Assembly: GCA_019429325.1 (NCBI GenBank)
Contig: JAHYJA010000015.1
Coordinates: 1 to 36,566, forward strand
Length of the DNA: 36,566 nt
Source: Bacteroidales bacterium
Lineage (GTDB): Bacteria; Bacteroidota; Bacteroidia; Bacteroidales; VadinHA17
Direction: 5' to 3'
Below the pieces are notes generated by a model. The model had not been told where the DNA came from. It searched no databases and worked only from the letters and a program-made list of their open reading frames with translations. A program made the translations under genes and the position numbers. Of this stretch, positions 1 through 8,741 are shown one piece after another (positions within the stretch are counted from its first letter, which is position 1; each line of letters opens with the position of its first letter).

Positions 1-660
1 TACAGGTGGCAGCCCCAGATAAGGAGAATTAAACAGATCCTCGATTCAGGTGTGATAGGTAAACCCTTTCGCTGTAATTCATTGTGGAACACCGCCTTCC
101 CACTGTTTGAAACACAACCTTTCCTGGCTACCCTTGAACAGTTTGCGCTCACCGACCAGGGATCTCATCAGTTTGATGTTTTAAGATACCTTTTTGGTGA
201 GGCTGAAACAATTTACACACAGATACAGACAATCAATCCGACCATTAAGGGTGAGGATGTGGCAACATCCATGCTCAGAATGAAAAACGAAATGGTCTGC
301 GTTCAGCAGATATCCTTCAGCTCACCCCTTGAAAAGGAGGTCTTTCCACAGGTACTGCTGCTTGTCGAAGGTGACAAAGGCAGTGTAAGGCTCGATCCTG
401 ATTATAATTTTGCCATTACCAGCGGTAATAAGACAACTTATGAAAAGATGACCATGCAAAAATACAACTGGCAGACAGACAGGCTTGAACCTGAGCCTCC
501 CAGCATAGTCGCATGTAACAATGACATCCTTCAGGATCTGCTCGGGAACAGTAAGGCAGAAACCTCTGCAGAGGATAATTTTGAAACGGTCAGGCTTGTG
601 TGGGCGGCTTATGAGTCGGCAAAAACAGGCAGGAATATTGCATTACAGAATTTCAATTAA
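1..660 (+). CDS. Gfo/Idh/MocA-family oxidoreductase, C-terminal part (5' end outside window)
   Basis: The reading frame is open from base 1, so the gene begins upstream and only about 219 residues are visible. The first residues contain IRRIKQILDSGVIGKP, the usual link between the Rossmann domain and the C-terminal alpha/beta domain of Gfo/Idh/MocA dehydrogenases. This is followed by a TDQGSHQFDVLRYLFGEAE block that matches the substrate-side helix, in which His normally takes part in catalysis. The family uses NAD(P) to oxidise or reduce sugars and cyclitols. The exact substrate cannot be read from this fragment. The next gene starts 19 bases after the stop on the same strand, so the two are probably co-transcribed. 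A GTG at 52 lies inside the conserved region and is not the start. Confidence 0.85.
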   Translation, partial: YRWQPQIRRIKQILDSGVIGKPFRCNSLWNTAFPLFETQPFLATLEQFALTDQGSHQFDVLRYLFGEAETIYTQIQTINPTIKGEDVATSMLRMKNEMVCVQQISFSSPLEKEVFPQVLLLVEGDKGSVRLDPDYNFAITSGNKTTYEKMTMQKYNWQTDRLEPEPPSIVACNNDILQDLLGNSKAETSAEDNFETVRLVWAAYESAKTGRNIALQNFN

Positions 661-679
661 CGCATTAAATCATAAAAAG

Positions 680-1507
680 ATGTTGAAAGTTGCACTCGTG
701 GGAGCCGGTGGAAAGATGGGGCTCCGGCTTGCACATAATCTGAAGGATTCCGACTATATCGTTACCTTCCACGAGATTGCCCCAACCGGAATTGCCAGGC
801 TCGCCGAAAAAGGGATAATGGTGTCAGAAACAGGATTCTGCGTACCCGGTTCCGATATCGTTATCCTTGCAGTGCCTGATGTTGCACTGGAAAAAGTGTC
901 GGAGGAGATCATACCCGCGATGAGAGAAGGTGCATTGGTTATAACGCTTGATCCCGCCGCCGCCCTGGCCGGGAAATTATTCAAACGGTCAGATATAGCA
1001 TATTTTATAACCCACCCTGCTCATCCCTCCATTTTCAACTGGGAACCAACAGAAGAGGCTGTAAAAGACCATTTTGGCGGTGTTGCCGCAAAACAGGCAA
1101 TTGTATGTGCCCTTATGCAGGGATCGGAGGATGATTACAGCAAGGGTGAGGATCTTGCCCGCACATTTTATGCTCCTGTCTCAAGATCTCACAGGATCAC
1201 GGTCGAACAGATGGGCCTTCTCGAACCTGCTCTTGTCGAGACACTCGCCTCGACATGTGTTTATGTGATACGGCAAGGGCTCGATGAGGTAATAAAAAGA
1301 GGAGTCCCCCCTGAGGCAGCAAGGGATTTCCTGCTCGGACACCTCCGTATTCAGATGGCTGTGCTTTTCGATGAGCTGCCGGGAGCGGTGTTCTCCGATG
1401 CTGCCAATAAAGCACTGCAAAGAGGTCTTAAAGAATTTATAAAAGAAGACTGGAAAAAGGTCTTCGAGCCTGATAATGTAAAAGATCAGATTATGTCAAT
1501 TACATGA
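680..1507 (+). CDS. 6-phosphogluconate-dehydrogenase-like NAD(P)-binding oxidoreductase, ApnO-like
   Basis: The protein is 275 residues from the ATG at 680; the longer open frame to 521 overlaps the upstream gene and is rejected. The N-terminus carries the Rossmann loop VALVGAGGKMG at about residues 4-14, then an acidic FHE at the end of strand 2, as expected for nucleotide binding. The C-terminal half is all-helical and resembles the PGDH_C domain seen in D-apionate oxidoisomerase (ApnO) and related sugar-acid enzymes. THPAHPS near residue 115 is likely active-site sequence. What I see is the fold. The ApnO-like assignment is inference, and another acid-sugar dehydrogenase is possible. The gene follows a Gfo/Idh/MocA dehydrogenase and precedes an esterase, which fits a carbohydrate catabolic operon. 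Confidence 0.7.
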   Translation: MLKVALVGAGGKMGLRLAHNLKDSDYIVTFHEIAPTGIARLAEKGIMVSETGFCVPGSDIVILAVPDVALEKVSEEIIPAMREGALVITLDPAAALAGKLFKRSDIAYFITHPAHPSIFNWEPTEEAVKDHFGGVAAKQAIVCALMQGSEDDYSKGEDLARTFYAPVSRSHRITVEQMGLLEPALVETLASTCVYVIRQGLDEVIKRGVPPEAARDFLLGHLRIQMAVLFDELPGAVFSDAANKALQRGLKEFIKEDWKKVFEPDNVKDQIMSIT

Positions 1508-1560
1508 ACTTGCATTAAAATCAGTTTAACAACAGATATCAAATTTTAAAATCACAACCG

Positions 1561-2982
1561 ATGAAAAGATTCCTGATTCAAACCGGCACCCTTATGGTGT
1601 TTCTGATTGCTTTTACGCTGTCGCTCAGTGCAGAAATAAAACTCCCTTCCATTTTCGGCGACAATATGGTCCTCCAGCAGCAGACTAATGCTGCGATATG
1701 GGGTAAGGCCACACCAAATTCCACCATCAGTGTAAGAGCTTCATGGAACAACAGGAGTGTCACCACACGGGCCGACAGTGAGGGCCGATGGAAACTGAAG
1801 GTTCCAACACCGGCTGCAGGAGGTCCTTATACTGTAACAATAAGCGACGGAAAACCTGTTACGTTAAGGAATGTGATGATCGGTGAAGTATGGATCTGCT
1901 CGGGGCAATCAAATATGGAGATGCCAATGAAGGGCTACAGAAATCAGCCGATAACAGGATCGAATGAGGTCATTGCCACATCTGCAAACAACTCCATCCG
2001 ACTGATCACTGTGCCACATGTGACAAGTCTTGCTCCGCTGGATGACTTCACCGGATCGTGGAAAGCTTGCGGACCGGCAAATGTGGCCGAGTTCAGCGCT
2101 ACTGCATATTTTTTTGGTATAATGCTTAACAAGGTATTGAATGTACCCGTTGGTCTTATCTGTACCAGTTGGGGAGGCACACGTATCGAACCCTGGATTA
2201 ACGAAGATGGCCATAAGAATTTTGATTGGGTAAAATTACCGGATAAAACCCAGAAGCCAGATAATCTATCAGCCCAAACCCCCACAGTGCTCTTTAATGC
2301 AATGATCAATCCCCTGGTGGGGTATGGCATCAGGGGAGCTATCTGGTACCAGGGAGAATCAAACCGGAATGAACCCGTCCAGTATCAGAAGCTTATGCCC
2401 GGACTGGCAGATAACTGGAGATCGGTGTGGGATATAGGTGAATTCCCTTTCTACTACGTTCAGATAGCACCATTCGATTACGGACCAACGGGACTGAATT
2501 CAGCCTATCTGAGAGAAGCTCAGCTTAAGGCTGTTAAGGACGGCACCAATATGGGAATGGCCTGCATAATGGATACAGGTGAAAAGGATAACATCCATCC
2601 GGCCGATAAGAAAGTGGCAGGTGACAGACTTGCATACCTGGCCCTGGCAAAAACCTACGGAATGCAGGGTTTTGCCTGCGAGGGCCCCGTCCTTAAAGAA
2701 ATGACTGTGGAGGGGACGCAGGTAAAACTCACATTTGACAATGCACCAAACGGGCTCACTTCGTTCGGTAAGGAGCTCTCCAACTTCGAGGTTGCCGGAG
2801 CCAACAAAAGATTCTATCCGGCCACAGCCTTCATTACATATAATGGAATAACACTCTTTTCACCTGTTGTGGGTGAACCTGTTGCGGTAAGATACGCATT
2901 CAAAGATTTCGTTATTGGAGATCTGTTCAATACAGAAGGTTTGCCGGCCTCATCGTTCAGGACGGACGACTGGGAACCATAA
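1561..2982 (+). CDS. Sialate O-acetylesterase family SGNH hydrolase, exported
   Basis: The protein has 473 residues and begins with a clear signal peptide (KRF, hydrophobic stretch, cleavage near LSAE at about 24). An N-terminal beta domain (about 25-105) is followed by the SGNH hydrolase core. GQSNM at 115-119 supplies the catalytic Ser117, WYQGESN at 262-268 is the second family block, and DNIH at 343-346 supplies the general-base His346. These features match the 9-O-acetyl sialate esterase/SIAE family, which removes acetyl groups from sialic acids or from acetylated plant glycans. The length is usual for the family. It probably acts in the periplasm or outside the cell. It lies 53 bases after the ApnO-like gene, and a repeat element starts a few bases after its stop. 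Confidence 0.88.
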   Translation: MKRFLIQTGTLMVFLIAFTLSLSAEIKLPSIFGDNMVLQQQTNAAIWGKATPNSTISVRASWNNRSVTTRADSEGRWKLKVPTPAAGGPYTVTISDGKPVTLRNVMIGEVWICSGQSNMEMPMKGYRNQPITGSNEVIATSANNSIRLITVPHVTSLAPLDDFTGSWKACGPANVAEFSATAYFFGIMLNKVLNVPVGLICTSWGGTRIEPWINEDGHKNFDWVKLPDKTQKPDNLSAQTPTVLFNAMINPLVGYGIRGAIWYQGESNRNEPVQYQKLMPGLADNWRSVWDIGEFPFYYVQIAPFDYGPTGLNSAYLREAQLKAVKDGTNMGMACIMDTGEKDNIHPADKKVAGDRLAYLALAKTYGMQGFACEGPVLKEMTVEGTQVKLTFDNAPNGLTSFGKELSNFEVAGANKRFYPATAFITYNGITLFSPVVGEPVAVRYAFKDFVIGDLFNTEGLPASSFRTDDWEP

Positions 2983-2987
2983 TTAAA

Positions 2988-3141
2988 AGTCATTCGATTG
3001 TCATTCGATTGTCATTCAATTGTCATTCAATTGTCATTCAATTGTCATTCAATTGTCATTCAATTGTCATTCAATTGTCATTCAATTGTCATTCAATTGT
3101 CATTCAATTGTCATTCAATTGTCATTCAATTGTCATTCAAT
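2988..3141 (+). repeat. 11-bp tandem repeat array, copy 1 (14 units)
   Basis: Fourteen head-to-tail copies of an 11-mer with consensus TGTCATTCAAT fill this stretch. The first two units carry CG in place of CA and the rest are almost identical. The array begins 5 bases after the esterase stop and ends at TGTTTAA, 19 bases before the start codon of the four-helix-bundle gene. The same 11-mer occurs 10 times at 12065-12174 and 5 times at 21364-21418, again followed by TGTTTAA. The units are too short and uninterrupted to be CRISPR. Confidence 0.95.
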
Positions 3142-3160
3142 TGTTTAAAATATTTAGAAA

Positions 3161-3565
3161 ATGAAATTAGATGAATTACAGGTTTATAATTTGTCGATGG
3201 AACTGGCTGAAAAGATTTGGGATATTGTTATAAGGTGGGATTATTTTCAGAAAGATACTATCGGAAAACAACTGGTGAGGGCTGCTGATTCTATAGCTTC
3301 CAATCTGAGTGAAGGATTTGGACGTTACCATTACAAGGAAAGTGTCAACTTCAGCTATTATTCCAGAGGGTCTCTGTTCGAAACGAAAACCTGGCTCACA
3401 AAAGCAACCAACAGAAAGCTGATCCAACCGGACTCCTTTAACTCATTTATGGAAGAAATAGATAATATTGGAATTAAACTTAACAACTATATAAAATCCA
3501 TAGGAAGAACCTCCAATCAACCACCAAATGAGATCCGCCGCGCAGCGGCGAATGACAGCGCGTAG
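3161..3565 (+). CDS. Four-helix-bundle protein (S23 / 23S rRNA intervening-sequence type)
   Basis: This is a 134-residue, mostly helical protein. Recognisable signatures are the opening LQVYNLSMELAEKIW, the central QLVRAADSIASNLSEGFGR at about residues 38-56, and the later SLFETKTWLTKA. This is the TIGR02436 family, known from proteins encoded in 23S rRNA intervening sequences and structurally related to Avd of diversity-generating retroelements. The biochemical role is unknown; nucleic-acid binding is usually suspected. The gene sits between the 11-bp array and the hairpin array. Its last roughly 10 residues are translated from the repeats, with the TAG stop inside a hairpin, so the protein exceeds the usual 115-120 residues. 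Its lower GC than the arrays and its position suggest it is the cargo or partner of the repeat element. Confidence 0.88.
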   Translation: MKLDELQVYNLSMELAEKIWDIVIRWDYFQKDTIGKQLVRAADSIASNLSEGFGRYHYKESVNFSYYSRGSLFETKTWLTKATNRKLIQPDSFNSFMEEIDNIGIKLNNYIKSIGRTSNQPPNEIRRAAANDSA

Positions 3566-3637
3566 CGCTGAATGACGTCCGACGTTAGGAGGACGAATGA
3601 CGTCCGCCGTCAGGCGGACAAATGACTATTGAATGAC
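3526..3637 (+). repeat. Hairpin array with AATGAC spacers, copy 1
   Basis: Short palindromes are separated by the heptamer [G/A]AATGAC. In order they are CGCCGC-GCA-GCGGCG (3536-3550), AGCGC-GTA-GCGCT, an imperfect GTCC...GGAC hairpin, and GTCCGCC-GTCA-GGCGGAC, then TATTG and a final GAATGAC. AATGAC is the reverse complement of the GTCATT core of the left-hand 11-bp repeat, so the two arrays face each other around the four-helix-bundle gene. The array ends 13 bases before the GH92 start codon. Confidence 0.9.
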
Positions 3638-3650
3638 AAATCTTGCAACC

Positions 3651-4660
3651 ATGAAGCAAACACTTACAATCATCCTGGCTATCATCAGCATAACAGCCAG
3701 TGCCCAGCCACCCCTTCAATATGTCAATACACTTATCGGCACTGCTCAGGCAACCACCGAAAGCGCCAGGAAGCACAGCGAAGCAGGATCGGAACTGAGG
3801 GGACAGACCTTCCCTGCAGTGGGAAGACCATTTGGAATGACCCAGTGGACACCTGAGACAAGAACAACCGAGGACAAATGTATTCCACCCTATTACTATA
3901 ACGACCGCTATATCACCGGCTTTCGCGGCAGTCACTGGATGAGCGGAAGCTGTACCCAGGATATACCAGGGATGGGGCCAGCCTGCCGGATTCAGCGGTC
4001 ATTTCGTGATCAAGTTTGACAAACCCTTTTTATTACTCGAGCAACTGAAGGATCCCCGGCAGATGGATAGAACCGTTTGATCCATTCTCAAAGGCAAGCT
4101 TTATTTGTGAAGGTACGCCCTTCCATTACACCTGGTATGTGCCTCACAATATACCCGGACTTATTTCGGTGATGGGAGGAGAAAGAGCTTCTACCGGCAA
4201 ACTTGATATGTTTTTCAAGGAGGGGCATTACTGGCACGGAAACGAACCGGGTCATCAGATACCATTTCTGTACACTATGGCCGGGCGTCCGGACAGGACA
4301 ACGGAACAGGTCGACAGGATCATCAGGGAGGAATATGGTACCGGGCCGGGAGGACTGAGTGGCAATGAAGATGCCGGACAGATGTCAGCCTGGCTCGTGT
4401 TTTCCATGATGGGCTTCTACCCGGTCTGTCCCGCCACAGATAAATATTATATCACAACACCGGCATTTGATGAAATAAAAATCAATTTACCGGGAGGTAA
4501 CTATTTCCTGATCAGTACTGTAAGCAGTAAACCGGGAAGCAGATACATCAGGGCAATAACAAAGGGAGGAGGGGTCTATCCGCACTGGTATATCACACAT
4601 GAGGATATTATGAAAGGAAGCAGGTTTACTTTTCAGCTTACGGACAAGCCACTAAATTGA
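3651..4660 (+). pseudogene. GH92 alpha-mannosidase remnant, middle deleted and frameshifted
   Basis: The start codon is followed by a good signal peptide (ILAIISITASAQ) and then by GH92 N-terminal blocks: YVNTLIGT, TFPAVGRPFGMTQW, and GSHWMSGSCTQD (frame of 3651). The next recognisable piece, GHFVIKFDKPF at 3997, is one frame on. From about 4063 a third frame gives FHYTWYVPHNIPGL, the acidic GNEPGHQIPFLY, GNEDAGQMSAW and the C-terminal beta domain to the TGA at 4658. A full GH92 is about 700-780 residues, so more than half is missing, chiefly between FDKPF and the PFHYTWYVPHN block. GH92 enzymes are calcium-dependent inverting exo-mannosidases acting on glycans. With two frame changes and no catalytic middle this copy cannot work. 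A misassembly cannot be excluded. Confidence 0.85.
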
Positions 4661-4666
4661 GTTGTG

Positions 4667-4688
4667 GGTTCGTTGCATGCAACGAACC
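4667..4688. repeat. 22-bp perfect palindrome in convergent gap
   Basis: GGTTCGTTGC followed by ATGCAACGAACC forms an uninterrupted self-complementary sequence just 6 bases after the GH92 remnant stop and about 100 bases before the end of the convergent TIR gene. The flanks GTGGG and CCCAC almost extend the stem. There is no T-run after it, so it is not a standard intrinsic terminator. It may be a terminator-like hairpin or a protein site. Confidence 0.8.
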
Positions 4689-4793
4689 TGCCCACACCTG
4701 ATGATGTTCCCAATACAAATGAAACCATGTCATTCATATCCCCCCAATCAGGATCATTGTCTGTTGTAATCCTGTCATATTTTACACCCTTAT

Positions 4794-6803
4794 TTATTTT
4801 GGAACCGGAAGGTTCATTTTTTCACAGATGTCTATAAATCTGGGATTGCTGAACAATGGATCAAGATTACCCATCTTTGTGGCTATGTATATCGTTGCCG
4901 GATCATGTATTTCAAATGCCTTTTCAATGCAGACCATGGCTTTATCAGGTTGATTTGCATAAATATATCTCAATGCAAGATCGAAGGGTGAAATGGTATT
5001 GTTTTGAACAACTTCTTCCAGATGTTTCATGATTTCGTCATAGGCCGAAACAATGCCCTGGTCGTGGTAGATCCTCTCTATTTCTTTAAAAGCAACTTCT
5101 TCAAAAAGAAACGGTAGTAAGTGTTTTTCTGCTGTTAACACTTTGTCATATTCTTTACACCTGTAAGCAGCCATTAGCATACCATTGTTAGCTAATATGT
5201 TCCCCTGATCAGCTGCAATAACCTCTTCAACAAGAGACAAGCCTGTTTTACAATCACCTGCCATCAGCAGAGTTGCTCCATACCAACTCTTCATATTATG
5301 ATTTAATGGGTCGAGGCTATAAGCAAGCTTTCCCTGTTCCAATGCTTCATCATCCCTTTGCAGAACCGCCAATAACTGTGAATAGAAAATCCTTGAGAGG
5401 GCATCGTTGGGATTAATGGCCAGGGCTTTTAAGAATTCCTTTTCGCTCTTTTCCCAGTTCCATTCCACCAGATGAGCAATCATGGCATTTAAATAATGAG
5501 CTACAGCAAGATCCGGATCCAGTTCCAGTGTTTTATTTAGGTTCTCGAAAATTTTTGGACCTGCAACATCGGGTGGTTCATAACCCATCTGTTGTATTCC
5601 CATCCAGACTTGCGTCAGACCTGCATAAAGAAGCGCCAGGTCCGGATCTTTCTCCACTGCGCTGTTTAAGAATTCAAGGGCTTTATACAACGATTCCCTG
5701 CTAAAATCATTCCGGTAAGAAAGGGATTTCAGATATTGATCATATACTTCAAGATCCGTATCCGGTATTTTTTCGATGAGCCGTTTTTCCTGAGGGGATA
5801 TCAGAGCCTTCAGCTCCTTGGCAACTGATTGAGCCACATCACTCTGCATTGAAAAAATATTGGACAGGTCGCTCAGATCACCATCATAAACCTCCGACCA
5901 GAGATGTGTGTCGTTCCTGGCGTCTATAAGCTGAACGGTTATCCTTACAAGGTTCCCCGCCCTTCTCACACTCCCTTCAAGAATGGCCCCGACACCAAGT
6001 TCCCTGGCTATCTCTTTAATGGAAAGATCGGTATTCCTGTACTGCATGGAGGACGTACGTGAGATGACCTTCAGATCACCAATCTTGAAAAGTCGGTCCA
6101 GTATCTCATCCATCATACCGTCGCTGAAATAGTCCTGGTCCGGGTCAGGACTAAGATTGGTGAACGGCAGTACGGCAACTGACTTGTCAAGTGGTCCCAT
6201 TTGATCCAGAAAATTCCTTCTGATCGACGGCACAAGAAGCAGGAGAGCAAACAGTAAAATAATTATTGCGGTTACAGGTACTCCCAGCTTTATCCACGGT
6301 GATCTGTACCGGCCCTTCCCCGAAACCGGCTTACCGGTCTTTCCCAGCCGCAGGGTTCCCTTACTGATGGCTTTTTCAATATCCTCGTCTTTGACCTCAT
6401 CCTTTGAAAGCAACATTTTAACCACTCTGGCTAACCGGTCAATGTGTTGTTCAAGCGGAGGGGCCATGGCATCGAGCCAGTGGACATCGCTTAGGTAATA
6501 TTCGAGCTGATTTGACATCGGAACATCCTCGAGGCGGAGTGTTATGACAGATAACCCGTGGTGCACCGCCCGGTCCACTTCTTTAATAACCTGCGGAGAA
6601 ATGTTCGAGTTTTGTGTATAGACGAGGATAAAAACCCTGGATTCTTTTATGGCTTTGATAATGGCTTCGGCAAAGGGGACTCCGGGTGTAATATCCCGTG
6701 GAGCGATCCAGCTTGAGGTGCCGTTTTGTTCCAGTATGGAGCAAACAGTGTCAGCAGCGGTCTTGTCGACGCTGGAGTAGCTTATAAAAACATCATGTGC
6801 CAT
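4794..6803 (-). CDS. TIR - membrane helix - TolB/FlgO-like - TPR protein
   Basis: The protein has 669 residues. Residues 1-135 are a TIR domain: DVFISYSSVDK (box 1), WIAPRDITPG (32-41), and IKEVDRA, in which Glu75 falls where NADase-type TIR domains have the catalytic Glu. A hydrophobic helix at about 173-194 is followed by Arg-Arg, so the TIR end is probably cytoplasmic and the rest may be outside. From 208 comes SVAVLPF, the start of a TolB/FlgO N-terminal-like domain with DQDYFSDGMMDEILDRL and LEGSVRRAGN. TPR-like helices fill about 350-669. TIR domains either signal by protein contact or degrade NAD+; which applies here is unknown. Among the family in this window it is the only one with a membrane helix. 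It shares its upstream block with the genes ending at 11946 and 21245. Confidence 0.85.
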   Translation of the reverse strand: MAHDVFISYSSVDKTAADTVCSILEQNGTSSWIAPRDITPGVPFAEAIIKAIKESRVFILVYTQNSNISPQVIKEVDRAVHHGLSVITLRLEDVPMSNQLEYYLSDVHWLDAMAPPLEQHIDRLARVVKMLLSKDEVKDEDIEKAISKGTLRLGKTGKPVSGKGRYRSPWIKLGVPVTAIIILLFALLLLVPSIRRNFLDQMGPLDKSVAVLPFTNLSPDPDQDYFSDGMMDEILDRLFKIGDLKVISRTSSMQYRNTDLSIKEIARELGVGAILEGSVRRAGNLVRITVQLIDARNDTHLWSEVYDGDLSDLSNIFSMQSDVAQSVAKELKALISPQEKRLIEKIPDTDLEVYDQYLKSLSYRNDFSRESLYKALEFLNSAVEKDPDLALLYAGLTQVWMGIQQMGYEPPDVAGPKIFENLNKTLELDPDLAVAHYLNAMIAHLVEWNWEKSEKEFLKALAINPNDALSRIFYSQLLAVLQRDDEALEQGKLAYSLDPLNHNMKSWYGATLLMAGDCKTGLSLVEEVIAADQGNILANNGMLMAAYRCKEYDKVLTAEKHLLPFLFEEVAFKEIERIYHDQGIVSAYDEIMKHLEEVVQNNTISPFDLALRYIYANQPDKAMVCIEKAFEIHDPATIYIATKMGNLDPLFSNPRFIDICEKMNLPVPK

Positions 6804-6848
6804 ATAAGGATTTGTTAAGGAATTGATTATCTTTTTTCAGTTTTATGA

Positions 6849-6879
6849 TAAAGGTAATAAACAGATGAATATGAGTCAA
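6849..6879 (-). promoter_or_regulatory. Candidate promoter of the TIR gene at 4794-6803
   Basis: On the minus strand TTGAC is followed after 18 bases by TACCTTTA, close to the Bacteroidota -33 (TTTG/TTG) and -7 (TAnnTTTG) elements, about 45 bases before the start codon. About 100 bases of this upstream region recur almost unchanged before the TIR genes at 10102-11946 and 19395-21245, which supports a function. Confidence 0.5.
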
Positions 6880-7208
6880 GAATATTTTGCCCGAAGGCGG
6901 AAGACCGAAGAAAGTTGGCAGTTGGCAGTTGGCAAACAGAATTACTCTCTTGCCCTGAGCTCTGAGCACTGTGCACTGAGCCAAGTAAGACCGAAGTCCG
7001 AAGACGAAAAGATGAAAGACAAAAGGTAAAAGAAAAAAGGATGGAGCAGAAAAGTTTGAATTACCGGATACTGATTACTGATAACCGATCACCGCTTTAC
7101 CATGTGTTCACTGAACCCTGAGCCACTCCGTTGCGCCGCTGCGCCTTTATGCCATTACACGGTTACGCTGTGAAATGAAATGTTTTTTCATCAAAACGAT
7201 ATCACTTT
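6880..7208. other. Intergenic stretch without a recognised gene
   Basis: Between the divergent TIR and ATPase promoters I see no credible gene. It holds three tandem copies of GTTGGCA (6914-6934), a self-similar GAGC/GCTC-rich piece near 6957-6980, and a GC-rich CGCCGCTGCGCC motif near 7135. That motif resembles motifs in the gaps at about 8650, 10040 and 15330. These look like dispersed intergenic repeats. Confidence 0.5.
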
Positions 7209-7211
7209 TAG

Positions 7212-7300
7212 ATAAGTGAATATAAATAATATATACAATTATAAATAAGTGAAATAATATACTATTAATACTTACATATAAGCGAAATAATTTATATTTG
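7212..7300 (+). promoter_or_regulatory. Three 33-bp-spaced direct repeats plus -7 box before the ATPase gene
   Basis: ATAAGTGAATA at 7212, ATAAGTGAAATAATAT at 7245 and ATAAGCGAAATAAT at 7278 lie exactly 33 bases apart. The last one sits just upstream of TATATTTG (7293-7300), a perfect TAnnTTTG -7 box 18 bases before the ATG. The repeats therefore overlap the promoter as an operator would. The binding protein is unknown, and self-regulation by the ATPase or a partner is inference. Confidence 0.6.
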
Positions 7301-7318
7301 CATAAACATTATGGAGAA

Positions 7319-8512
7319 ATGGAAAGACTTAAGCAAATATCAGAGAACAGGTTACATCAGGTTAAGACTGGTTTTAAGCGGTTCCTCATGGATGAAATAC
7401 ATTGGGATGACAGGATGATTGGTATTTCAGGTGCAAGAGGGTCAGGAAAGACGACCATGTTATTGCAGCAAATGAAAAGCAATCTGCCTGCCGGTGCCGA
7501 GGCTCTTTATGTAAGCCTTGATGATATTTATTTTGCAGGGAATCCGGTTGTGTTTTTTGCGGAAGAGTTTTCAAGAAAGGGAGGAGAATACCTTTTTCTG
7601 GATGAGGTACATAAATATCCTGACTGGTCACGGGAACTGAAAAATATATATGACAACCTGCCGGAACTTAAGATCATCTTTACCAGTTCTTCTGCTCTCG
7701 ATATATACAGGGGAGGTTATGACCTGAGTCGCAGAGCTGTGGTATATGACCTTCCTGGATTATCATTCCGTGAGTTTATTGAATTAAAGTACGGCTTAAA
7801 ATTCCCATCCTATCCTCTTGAAGAAATACTGCATAATTCAGTAAGCACTGCCAGGGAGATCACCGGTAAAATACGGCCTATGAAATTCTTTGAAGAATAC
7901 CTGCAAACAGGATATTATCCTTTTATTATTGAATCGGAAAGGAATTACCCGGAGCGGCTGATAAACATATTGAATCTTGTCCTGGAAAATGATTTACCGA
8001 CCATTTTTCATATTGATTACTATTCTGTGTTGAAAATTAAAAAGATGCTTGCTGTACTTTCAAGGATTGTGCCCTATAAACCAAACATTGAAAAGCTGGC
8101 CCGTCAGACCGGTACCACCCGGGACACTCTTCTGAGGTATCTTTTTTACCTCGAGAAGGCTGAAATAGTTAAATGGCTGACAAAAGATACATTTGGCATA
8201 AACTATCTTAACAAACCGGATAAGATCTATCTTAATAATACCAATCTGATGTTTGCCTTAAACAGCGAGAAGCCTGATAAGGGAACACTGCGCGAGACCT
8301 TCCTGCTTAACCAGTTACAGGTAAAACATAAAGTCACCTACCCTGAATCGGGGGATTTCCTGGCAGACGGCAGGTATTTGATCGAGGTCGGAGGGAAAAG
8401 AAAAAATGCCGGGCAATTATCGGGTAAGAAAGACAGCTTTATAGCAGCGGATGATATTGAATTCCCTTACAATAAGAAAATTCCCTTATGGCTGTTCGGG
8501 TTCATGTATTAG
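7319..8512 (+). CDS. AAA ATPase with DUF4143-type C-terminus (1)
   Basis: This is a 397-residue protein from the ATG at 7319; the TTG at 7298 is part of the -7 box and is rejected as a start. The N-terminus MERLKQ...FKRFLMDEIHWDDRMIGISG is typical of the Bacteroidota branch of this family. Walker A is GARGSGKTT (about 38-46), Walker B is YLFLDEVHKY (about 91-100) and sensor 1 is IIFTSSS. A winged-helix-like segment (KLARQTGTTRDTLLRYLFYL) and a degenerate DUF4143 nuclease-like tail (FLADGRYLIEVGGKRK) follow. The biological role of the family is not established; they are abundant in accessory regions. It converges on the next ATPase gene. Confidence 0.85.
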   Translation: MERLKQISENRLHQVKTGFKRFLMDEIHWDDRMIGISGARGSGKTTMLLQQMKSNLPAGAEALYVSLDDIYFAGNPVVFFAEEFSRKGGEYLFLDEVHKYPDWSRELKNIYDNLPELKIIFTSSSALDIYRGGYDLSRRAVVYDLPGLSFREFIELKYGLKFPSYPLEEILHNSVSTAREITGKIRPMKFFEEYLQTGYYPFIIESERNYPERLINILNLVLENDLPTIFHIDYYSVLKIKKMLAVLSRIVPYKPNIEKLARQTGTTRDTLLRYLFYLEKAEIVKWLTKDTFGINYLNKPDKIYLNNTNLMFALNSEKPDKGTLRETFLLNQLQVKHKVTYPESGDFLADGRYLIEVGGKRKNAGQLSGKKDSFIAADDIEFPYNKKIPLWLFGFMY

Positions 8513-8741
8513 ACGATAATCGTGCAATTCCTGGTTCACCTCGTTCACCGGGACTTCGTCGCATTGCTCCTCGCGTGCAATCGCATCTTCATTTCTTTAT
8601 TTGTGATTCCTTCGCTCTCTCGCTTTATCGCTTTATCGCTCCATCGCAGTCAGGCTGCTGCGCCAAAGGACCATTATACATTTATACCACTGTGCCTCTG
8701 CACCGCTAATCATCTGACAACTTAAGCATTACTATGATCTT

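Noticed and set aside
1944-2330. Long minus-strand frame opposite the esterase gene
   Set aside because: It lies wholly inside a gene with clear catalytic motifs and has no family features of its own.
2988-3141. Regular array that could be taken for CRISPR
   Set aside because: Units are 11 bp with no spacers, and there are no cas genes; it is a simple tandem repeat.
3161-3565. Avd-related four-helix bundle as a sign of a diversity-generating retroelement
   Set aside because: No reverse transcriptase, template repeat or variable repeat is visible in the window.
4667-4688. Standard intrinsic terminator for the GH92 gene
   Set aside because: The palindrome is strong, but no T-tract follows on either strand.
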